In this document: one piece after another, positions 58,910 to 64,000 of the stretch
How the letters are laid out: every line of letters begins with the position of its first letter
How positions within the stretch are numbered: position 1 is the stretch's first letter
DNA from: DASRDE01 sp035938175
GTDB taxonomy: Bacteria > Vulcanimicrobiota > Vulcanimicrobiia > Vulcanimicrobiales > Vulcanimicrobiaceae
Length of the DNA: 64,000 bases
NCBI GenBank assembly: GCA_035938175.1
Contig: DASZHD010000048.1
Coordinates: 1-64,000, forward strand
Reading direction: 5' to 3'
Translations under genes and position numbers: made by a program
Notes under the pieces: model-generated
Databases searched by the model: none
What the model saw: only the letters and a program-made list of their open reading frames with translations
Told to the model about the DNA's origin: nothing

Positions 58910-59273
58910 AGCGTCGTTTGCGTTTACCGGTCTCGATCGCATTTTCCACGAACGCGGCCGTTTAGCGATCTGCAGTGCGCTCGTCGCCAATTCCGACGGG
59001 TTGTCGTTCACGCAATTGCAGGAGGCGTGCGAACTGACCGACGGCAACTTGAACCGGCACCTTCATGCGCTGGCCGAACTCGGAATCGTGGACATGGTGC
59101 GGATCAAGGGCAAGGGCCGGCCTCAAACGATCGTCCGTATTACTTCCGACGGGCGCTCCCGGTTCTTGGACTATATCGACGAACTGGAGTCCGTCGTGCG
59201 CGAAGTTCAGCGATCGCGCAAGCGCAAAGCGTCGCCGACGCGCACGGTACCGGCAACCTCGACGTCGCAATAG
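58902..59273 (+). CDS. Winged-helix transcriptional regulator
   Basis: The 123-residue protein has a winged HTH: RIFHERGRLAICSALVANSDGLSFTQLQEACELTDGNLNRHLHALAELGIVDMVRIKGKGRPQTIVRITSDGRSRFLDYIDELESVVREV, of the ArsR/HTH_34 class, with a basic C-terminal tail. GTG 58902 overlaps the membrane protein stop. It probably represses its own operon through the palindrome at 58281; the signal is unknown. Its 3' end overlaps the convergent MOSC gene by 67 bases. Confidence 0.85.
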   Translation: MPEASFAFTGLDRIFHERGRLAICSALVANSDGLSFTQLQEACELTDGNLNRHLHALAELGIVDMVRIKGKGRPQTIVRITSDGRSRFLDYIDELESVVREVQRSRKRKASPTRTVPATSTSQ

Positions 59274-59860
59274 ATTCCCATCGTGTTCGCGCGTTTTTGA
59301 GCGACGTACAGCAGAACGGCGTCGTTCTGCTCGCCGGTCTGAACGTCGTACGTAATCGTTACGCAGCGTTCGATCGGTTTGCGCACGCGCAGCACGCACG
59401 TGCCCGCTTCAATAACCGCGCCGGTAAGGCCGGCCTCGCCGTACGCGAATCCGGGCATCGAACGTGCGAAGAAATTAGGACGCCACCGCAGCGGATTCAT
59501 CGGCTCGTCGAGCGCGCGCGCGACCTCGTCGATCCAGCGATCGAACACGATGGAAACGGGCGCCGCATCGAAGTAATGCTCGTCCTCGTCGCGCACGCTC
59601 AACGAAACGCCGCGGTTCGCCGCCAACTCGCGTGCATAACCGGCATCCGCCGTGGTATGCAACAGATTGTGTTCTTTTCCACGGTACGGCTTGCCGGTAC
59701 GCGCGTGTCCCGACTCGACGAACAACGCGCTCGCGCGGTCGCCGGGAAGACCGCCGGGTTCTACCGCGGTCTGTTCCAACGGCTGCGGCGCTAGGCTCTT
59801 CACCGGGTAACGCCAAATGTTGGCAATTTCGCCGAGTATCTCCATACCGGGCATTACCAT
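59207..59860 (-). CDS. MOSC-domain protein
   Basis: The 217-residue protein starts MVMPGMEILGEIANIWRYPVKSLAPQPLEQTAVEPGGLPGDRA (N-terminal MOSC_N beta region), continues through GHARTGKPYRGKEHNLLHTTA and ends with the MOSC core RPNFFARSMPGFAYGEAGLTGAVIEAGTCVLRVRKPIERCVTITYDVQTGE, carrying the conserved RC (Cys) and GTVRVGDALRL. MOSC domains occur in molybdenum-cofactor sulfurases and sulfur-transfer enzymes; the cognate substrate is unknown. Several ATGs near the start (59845, 59854, 59860) are possible. Confidence 0.85.
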   Translation of the reverse strand: MVMPGMEILGEIANIWRYPVKSLAPQPLEQTAVEPGGLPGDRASALFVESGHARTGKPYRGKEHNLLHTTADAGYARELAANRGVSLSVRDEDEHYFDAAPVSIVFDRWIDEVARALDEPMNPLRWRPNFFARSMPGFAYGEAGLTGAVIEAGTCVLRVRKPIERCVTITYDVQTGEQNDAVLLYVAQKRANTMGIYCDVEVAGTVRVGDALRLRDR

Positions 59861-59899
59861 ACCATAGGAGGGCAACCGAAGGCTCAAGAAGGGCGCAAA

Positions 59900-60850
59900 A
59901 TGGTGCAGCCCGATCCGCAAGATCGTATCGTTCTGCGTCCGCTTTCGCTCGGCGAACTGCTGGACCGCGCCGTTACGCTGTTCGTCCGGAACTTTCCGGC
60001 TTTTGCGTTGATCGGCATCGTGTACGTCGTACCGTTGATGGTGATGCAATACTTCGTGTCGGAGTCTTCTGCCGGAAGTTATCAGCAGCTGCTCGATCAG
60101 ATCCAGCACCCCAACCGCACGCAGCCCGCTACGCTGTCCTCCTTTCCGTGGGGATGGATCATCGCGCTCTTCACGTTCTCGTCGGTGTGCGCGCCGTTCG
60201 TCGTTTCTGCGTATGCGTCGGCGGTCGCCGCGGTCTACCGCGGGCGCGTACCCGATTGGCGCGCCGCGTACTCTGCAGGATTGCAGCACGCCGGTTCGAT
60301 TCTCGCCGGCGAGCTGCTCTGCGGCGTTGCGATTTTCGTCGGGATCTTCACGTGGGCATTCGGCTTCGGCATCCTCGTCGGCGTGGCGGCAGTACTCGTG
60401 CGCGCGTCGGCGGTCTTGGCGGCGATCGTCGGCATCATCGGCGGCCTGGGCGGAATTGCGTGGCTGCTCCTCGTGGCGGTAGGGTACCTGGCGCTGTGGT
60501 TTTCAATTCTCGCGATTCCGGTTGAAGACGCAGGCGTCGGCACCGCGTTTGCCCGCGGGTTCCGCAGAATCTTCACACGCAACGAGCTCGGCCGCGCCGT
60601 GCTGGTCTGCCTGTGTTTTCTGGCAATTTATTTTTGCAATTTCTTGCTGAGCGCCGGCATCACGCTCATCGTCGACGGGATCGTCCGGCTGCGCGTTTTG
60701 GATACGATCGCGCAAGGCGTGCTGCAGCTCTGCTTCTTGGGGTTTTTCGGAACGCTGCTGGCCGTGTACTATTTCGACGTGCGCGTGCGCCGCGAAGGGC
60801 TCGACATCCAAACCCGCCTCGACGAACTGGACGCTTCGGCCGGCGCATAG
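59900..60850 (+). CDS. Polytopic membrane protein (glycerophosphodiester-phosphodiesterase-membrane-domain-like)
   Basis: The 316-residue protein has a short soluble N-terminus (IVLRPLSLGELLDRAVTLFVRNFPAF) and about six hydrophobic segments through SILAGELLCGVAIFVGIFTWAFGFGILVGVAAV and LLSAGITLIVDGIVRL. The LSLGELLDRAVTLF start resembles the GDPD membrane domain (DUF7847-like) family. Its one-base overlap with the DUF4129 gene marks it as the first gene of the DUF4129/DUF4350/MoxR/DUF58 operon. GAAGGGC precedes the ATG. Function unknown. Confidence 0.7.
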   Translation: MVQPDPQDRIVLRPLSLGELLDRAVTLFVRNFPAFALIGIVYVVPLMVMQYFVSESSAGSYQQLLDQIQHPNRTQPATLSSFPWGWIIALFTFSSVCAPFVVSAYASAVAAVYRGRVPDWRAAYSAGLQHAGSILAGELLCGVAIFVGIFTWAFGFGILVGVAAVLVRASAVLAAIVGIIGGLGGIAWLLLVAVGYLALWFSILAIPVEDAGVGTAFARGFRRIFTRNELGRAVLVCLCFLAIYFCNFLLSAGITLIVDGIVRLRVLDTIAQGVLQLCFLGFFGTLLAVYYFDVRVRREGLDIQTRLDELDASAGA

Positions 60851-61509
60851 TGAACGCGGCTCCGTCGTTCGGCGCGCTCCATCCGGCGATCGAGCCCCAT
60901 GCGCTCGCGGTGCAGATCCTTTCGGAGCACCGCTTTCGTATCCGCGTTGCGCCAAAACCGCAGAAAACGTGGATGGACGCGGCGTGGCAATGGTTGGCCG
61001 ATCGTTTTGCGAGTTTGGTCGACGCATTCAGCCGCAGCGTTCACTTGGGCCGCGCCGCAAGCGTGACTATCGGCGACGTCGCGATCGCCCTGGCCGTCGG
61101 GATCGTGATCTTCGCGTGCGTGCGCTTAGCGATGCAGGCGGCTCGCGAACAATCGGCGTCTGCGGCGGGCGTATCTCTCGAAGCGCGGGAAACCGCCAGA
61201 GCGCTGTACGATCGCGCCGTAGCCGCCGCAGCGGAACGCCGTTACGCCGCCGCGATCGCTTTCCTATTCCGTGCAACGCTGGCGGCGTTGGACATGCGGC
61301 ACACCATCGACGACGCCCCGAGCCATACGGTAAACGAGTGCAAATCCGAAGTGCGTGCGCGCGCGGCGCAGCTGTACGCGCCGTTCGAACACCTCGCGCG
61401 CGCGTTTACCGCGGTAGCGTACGCGCAGTCGCCGGCATCGGAAAGCGAGTGGAGCGCGGCGCGTTCGATTTACGAAACGTACTTTGCGCGCCGGCTCGAT
61501 GAACCGTAA
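60850..61509 (+). CDS. DUF4129-domain membrane protein
   Basis: The 219-residue protein, starting with GTG 60850, has a soluble N-terminus and one transmembrane helix (about 79-97, VTIGDVAIALAVGIVIFACVRLAM). The C-terminal DUF4129 region is YDRAVAAAAERRYAAAIAFLFRATLAALDMRHTIDDAPSHTVNECKSEVRARAAQLYAPFEHLARAFTAVAYAQ. DUF4129 proteins usually sit with MoxR and DUF58 genes, as here. It overlaps the next gene by 11 bp. Confidence 0.8.
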   Translation: MNAAPSFGALHPAIEPHALAVQILSEHRFRIRVAPKPQKTWMDAAWQWLADRFASLVDAFSRSVHLGRAASVTIGDVAIALAVGIVIFACVRLAMQAAREQSASAAGVSLEARETARALYDRAVAAAAERRYAAAIAFLFRATLAALDMRHTIDDAPSHTVNECKSEVRARAAQLYAPFEHLARAFTAVAYAQSPASESEWSAARSIYETYFARRLDEP

Positions 61510-62584
61510 GATTTCGCCCGACGCGATCGCGGCGGGGGTTGGTTTACTCGTACTCGCAGCGGTTGCGCTGCTGCGTGTTTCCGCCGGTTCGGCGCGCGCG
61601 TCGTTTCCGTCAACGTACGACACGGGCCGCAACGGTTACGCTGCGTTGTACGAATTTCTCGGACGGGAACGGATCGCCGTCAGCAGATTTGAAGCGCCGC
61701 TCGGCGAGCTGCCGGGCCGCCGTGTCGCACTTGTCGTCGCCGGCGACGGCGCTCTGAACGCGATATCGGGCAGCCCGAACGCGCTGGAGAGCTTGGACGC
61801 CTGGGTGAAATCCGGTAACACGCTCTACTTGTTCGGAGCGATGGCCGATCGCGCGCGCCGTACGCTCGGCGTACCTGCGCTTACGGCTTCGGGAGCAGCG
61901 GAATCGAGCGCGACAGTTGCGTGCGGCATAACGTATGCATCGTCGGGCGCGATCGTAGAGGGTGATTTTTCGGCGGGTTTCCGGCGGGGATGTACGCCGG
62001 AACGCGCCGCGCTTTTGCGCACGCGGACATTTGCACCGGCGGTTGCCATCCGGCGCGGACGCGGCACGCTGGTAGTGATTGCGACGCCGACCGTGTTCGA
62101 CAATTGGGACTTGCCGCGCCACGACAACGCGCGTTTTGCATTTGCGCTCTTTGCGGGCGCCGCCGCCGTGGCGTTCGACGAACGCCCGTACGGTTACGCA
62201 GCAGGAAGAACGTTTTGGCAAGTGCTGGCGTGGCCGGTACGCGTCGCGATCGGCATCGCAGCGCTCGCGCTGCTGCTCGCGCTGATAGGAGCCAACGTTC
62301 CTTTCGCGCCGCCGTATTCCGCGCCGCCTCCTGCCGGCCGCGACTCCGGCGCGTACATTGCTTCGCTCGCGCAGCTGCTGCTAAGCGCGCAAGCCGGACG
62401 CGAGATCGCGCGGCGGCTTGCCCTGCACAGCGAAGCGCTGCTGCGAACGCGGAGCAGAAATGACGAACGTTCCGGCGATTTATTGCACCGCGCGCGTGCC
62501 ATTGCAGCACTCGCGCAGCCGGCGCCGAGTGACGTTCTTGCGGCCGGCGAACTCTTTGCCGCAGTCAGAAAGGACTATGAATGA
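61499..62584 (+). CDS. DUF4350-domain protein
   Basis: The 361-residue protein starts MNRKISPDAIAAGVGLLVLAAVALLRVSAGSARASFPSTYDTGRNGYAALYEFL, one N-terminal helix followed by a DUF4350 domain (GREFxxx-type glutamine amidotransferase-like fold: RRVALVVAGDGALNAISGSPNALESLDAWVKSGNTLYLFGAMADRA). A second helix lies at about 247-266 (VRVAIGIAALALLLALIGANV) and a soluble C-terminus ends with a coiled segment. The function is unknown. Start ATG overlaps DUF4129; stop overlaps MoxR (ATGA). Confidence 0.8.
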   Translation: MNRKISPDAIAAGVGLLVLAAVALLRVSAGSARASFPSTYDTGRNGYAALYEFLGRERIAVSRFEAPLGELPGRRVALVVAGDGALNAISGSPNALESLDAWVKSGNTLYLFGAMADRARRTLGVPALTASGAAESSATVACGITYASSGAIVEGDFSAGFRRGCTPERAALLRTRTFAPAVAIRRGRGTLVVIATPTVFDNWDLPRHDNARFAFALFAGAAAVAFDERPYGYAAGRTFWQVLAWPVRVAIGIAALALLLALIGANVPFAPPYSAPPPAGRDSGAYIASLAQLLLSAQAGREIARRLALHSEALLRTRSRNDERSGDLLHRARAIAALAQPAPSDVLAAGELFAAVRKDYE

Positions 62585-63546
62585 CAAGCGCGGGTGCCCG
62601 GGAAGTCGCGGCTCGCATTTCATCGGCGATGGAGCGCGTCGTCGTCGGCGCGGATCGCACGGTGTTCGCACTTACGGTTGCTCTTTTGGGACGCGGACAC
62701 GCGCTGATCGAAGGCGTTCCCGGAACGGGAAAAACGCTGGCCGTGCGGGCGTTGTCGGCCCTGCTGGGCGCGCAGTACGCTCGCATCCAGTTCACGCCCG
62801 ATCTGCTGCCGGCGGACGTGATCGGCACGACGGTCTTCAATCCGCAAACGGCGCAATTCTCCACCCGGCCCGGCCCGATTTTTACCAACGTGCTGCTTGC
62901 GGACGAAATAAACCGCACGCCGCCGAAAACGCAATCCGCGCTTTTGGAAGCCATGGAAGAGGGCCGCGTAACGATCGACGGTACGCCGCTCGCGCTGCCG
63001 CAGCCGTTTTTTGTTTGCGCGACGCAGAATCCGATCGAATATGAAGGCACGTATCCGTTGCCCGAAGCGCAGGTCGACCGCTTTTTCGTAAAAGTGGAGG
63101 CGGGATATCCGCAAGCGGAACAAGAGATCGAGCTGCTTTCGCGCGTCGCTTCGGGATTCGATGCGCGGGCTATCGACGGGCTGACGATGACCGCGGTTAC
63201 CTCGCCCGAAGAAATCTCCGCCGCGCAGGCGGAGGTTCGTGCCGTTCATATCGCACCGCCCGTGCAGCGGTACATTTTTGAAATCGTTACCGCAACCCGA
63301 TCGCACCGGCAAATCACCTTAGGGGCCAGTCCGCGCGCGGGCGTCACGCTCTTAGTGGCGGCGCAAGCCGCCGCCGCGATCGACGGCCGTAACTTCGCGA
63401 CGCCCGACGACGTCAAAGACGTCGCGGCATTCGTCCTTCCGCACCGGCTCATCGTCGCCCCCGCGGCCGAAATAGACGGCGTTCGCGCGGGTGCCGTCGT
63501 GGCGGAAATTCTCCAAACCGTGCCCGTCCCACGTGACCTGGCTTAG
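62581..63546 (+). CDS. MoxR-family AAA+ ATPase
   Basis: The 321-residue AAA+ protein shows Walker A IEGVPGTGKTLAVRALSALL near 43-62, the MoxR motif RIQFTPDLLPADVIGTTVFNPQ near 68-89, Walker B VLLADEINRTPPKTQSALLEAMEEGRVTIDG near 106-136, sensor CATQNPIEYEGTYPLPEAQVDRFF near 146-169 and an arginine finger region SPRAGVTLL. MoxR ATPases act with VWA proteins as chaperone-like remodelers. Here it is coupled to DUF4350 upstream (ATGA) and DUF58 downstream (14-bp overlap). Confidence 0.94.
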   Translation: MTSAGAREVAARISSAMERVVVGADRTVFALTVALLGRGHALIEGVPGTGKTLAVRALSALLGAQYARIQFTPDLLPADVIGTTVFNPQTAQFSTRPGPIFTNVLLADEINRTPPKTQSALLEAMEEGRVTIDGTPLALPQPFFVCATQNPIEYEGTYPLPEAQVDRFFVKVEAGYPQAEQEIELLSRVASGFDARAIDGLTMTAVTSPEEISAAQAEVRAVHIAPPVQRYIFEIVTATRSHRQITLGASPRAGVTLLVAAQAAAAIDGRNFATPDDVKDVAAFVLPHRLIVAPAAEIDGVRAGAVVAEILQTVPVPRDLA

Positions 63547-64000
63547 TCCGCGAACCGCGTGGTTCGGCACCGCAATCGTGCTGCTGTTTGCGGCAGGCGG
63601 CGTCGTTGCGGCGTTTTTGCCTTTTGCGTTTGCACTGAGCGCCCTGTTCTGCGCGTGGATCGTTGCCGATGCGCTTACGGCGCCGCGGGCAAAGGATCTG
63701 CTCGTCCGCAGAATCGAGAGCGAGCCGTTCGCACTTCGCCACCCTGCCGAATTGCGGTACGAGGTGCGCAACGGCAGCGCGCAGCCGGTGACGTTGGGGC
63801 TTATCGAAAGCCCTTCGACGCGTTTGCGTTTCGAGGTCGACGAACTCGCGTTTCACGTGGCGCCTCGCGCACAAGCCGTTGCTAGCCGTGCGGTTACGCC
63901 GGTTTCGCGCGGACGCGAGGATCTGAGCACGCTGTACGTGTGGTTCGAGCATCCGCTCGGAGCGCTGCGGCGCCGCATGCGCGTGCAGCAGCGCCAGGAG
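63533..64000 (+). CDS. DUF58-family protein, 3' end beyond window
   Basis: From GTG 63533 (inside the moxR end) the frame is open to the window edge, at least 156 residues: MTWLSPRTAWFGTAIVLLFAAGGVVAAFLPFAFALSALFCAWIVADAL (two hydrophobic N-terminal helices), then beta-rich DUF58 N-terminal sequence VRRIESEPFALRHPAELRYEVRNGSAQPVTLGLIESPSTRLRF. The DUF58 catalytic-like MIDAS region would follow outside. DUF58 beside MoxR is the usual arrangement. Confidence 0.85.
   Translation, partial: MTWLSPRTAWFGTAIVLLFAAGGVVAAFLPFAFALSALFCAWIVADALTAPRAKDLLVRRIESEPFALRHPAELRYEVRNGSAQPVTLGLIESPSTRLRFEVDELAFHVAPRAQAVASRAVTPVSRGREDLSTLYVWFEHPLGALRRRMRVQQRQE

Noticed and set aside
1..64000. tRNA, rRNA, CRISPR arrays, insertion sequences, prophage or TPP riboswitch
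   Set aside because: No clover-leaf-like CCA-ended sequences, spaced direct repeats, transposase motifs, terminal repeats or thi-box structure were recognised by eye; absence is not proven without covariance searches.

Overview
This window looks like the chromosomal replication-origin region of a GC-rich bacterium with a lipopolysaccharide-bearing outer membrane. The core order rnpA-rpmH-(origin)-dnaA-dnaN-recF-dciA-gyrB is that of a typical bacterial oriC. A complete lipid A cluster, BamA, TamB and Lpt transporter genes show a diderm cell. The lipid A gene order, a cyanobacterial-type LpxB-related protein, DUF3084 and a YqgF/RuvX-like gene behind the Lpt genes, and frequent GTG/TTG starts suggest a deep-branching diderm of the Terrabacteria side. 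Candidatus Eremiobacterota (WPS-2) is my best guess. This is inference from gene content, not a phylogenetic result.

Left arm (about 1-18.15 kb): apart from one aminotransferase, every gene is on the minus strand, pointing away from the origin. From the edge inward: a truncated DUF11 repeat protein, the aminotransferase, a degenerate GGDEF protein, trpS, thiD, thiE, a small membrane protein, parB, parA (apparent CTG start, with a parS core inside it), a CCA-adding type nucleotidyltransferase, a gene-poor 0.5 kb, a small secreted protein, a BON protein, rsmG, mnmG, a small membrane protein, mnmE, a methyltransferase, khpB/jag, yidC, yidD, rnpA and rpmH.

Origin (18.15-20.36 kb): the rpmH-dnaA gap carries two sigma70-type promoters for rpmH and a cluster of DnaA-box-like sites, one of them a perfect box. 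The dnaA-dnaN gap carries a terminator, a 29-bp inverted repeat and a TAC-repeat DnaA-trio-like element beside AT-rich DNA. This suggests a bipartite origin like that of Bacillus subtilis, with unwinding between dnaA and dnaN.

Right arm 1 (20.36-25.33 kb): dnaN, recF, a zinc-finger DciA-like protein and gyrB. Right arm 2 (25.45-46.77 kb): a nearly continuous outer-membrane biogenesis array, tamB, bamA, three OmpH/Skp-like chaperone genes, lpxD, lpxC, fabZ, lpxA, lpxB, a metallophosphoesterase, an LpxB-related gene, an O-antigen-ligase-like gene, lipoprotein LptC, lptB, an LptF/G permease, DUF3084 and a RuvX-like gene. Most junctions overlap by 1-14 bases, indicating translational coupling.

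Right arm 3 (46.8-64 kb): a putative beta-barrel protein, TPR and glycosyltransferase genes, a small membrane protein, a secreted protein with a pilus-type N-terminal domain, recQ, then dnaX-ebfC-recR, a SnoaL-like protein, a HAD hydrolase, a secreted three-repeat protein, a membrane protein/winged-helix regulator pair with a putative operator, a MOSC protein, and a coupled membrane protein/DUF4129/DUF4350/MoxR/DUF58 operon that runs off the edge. I saw no tRNA, rRNA, CRISPR array, insertion sequence or prophage.
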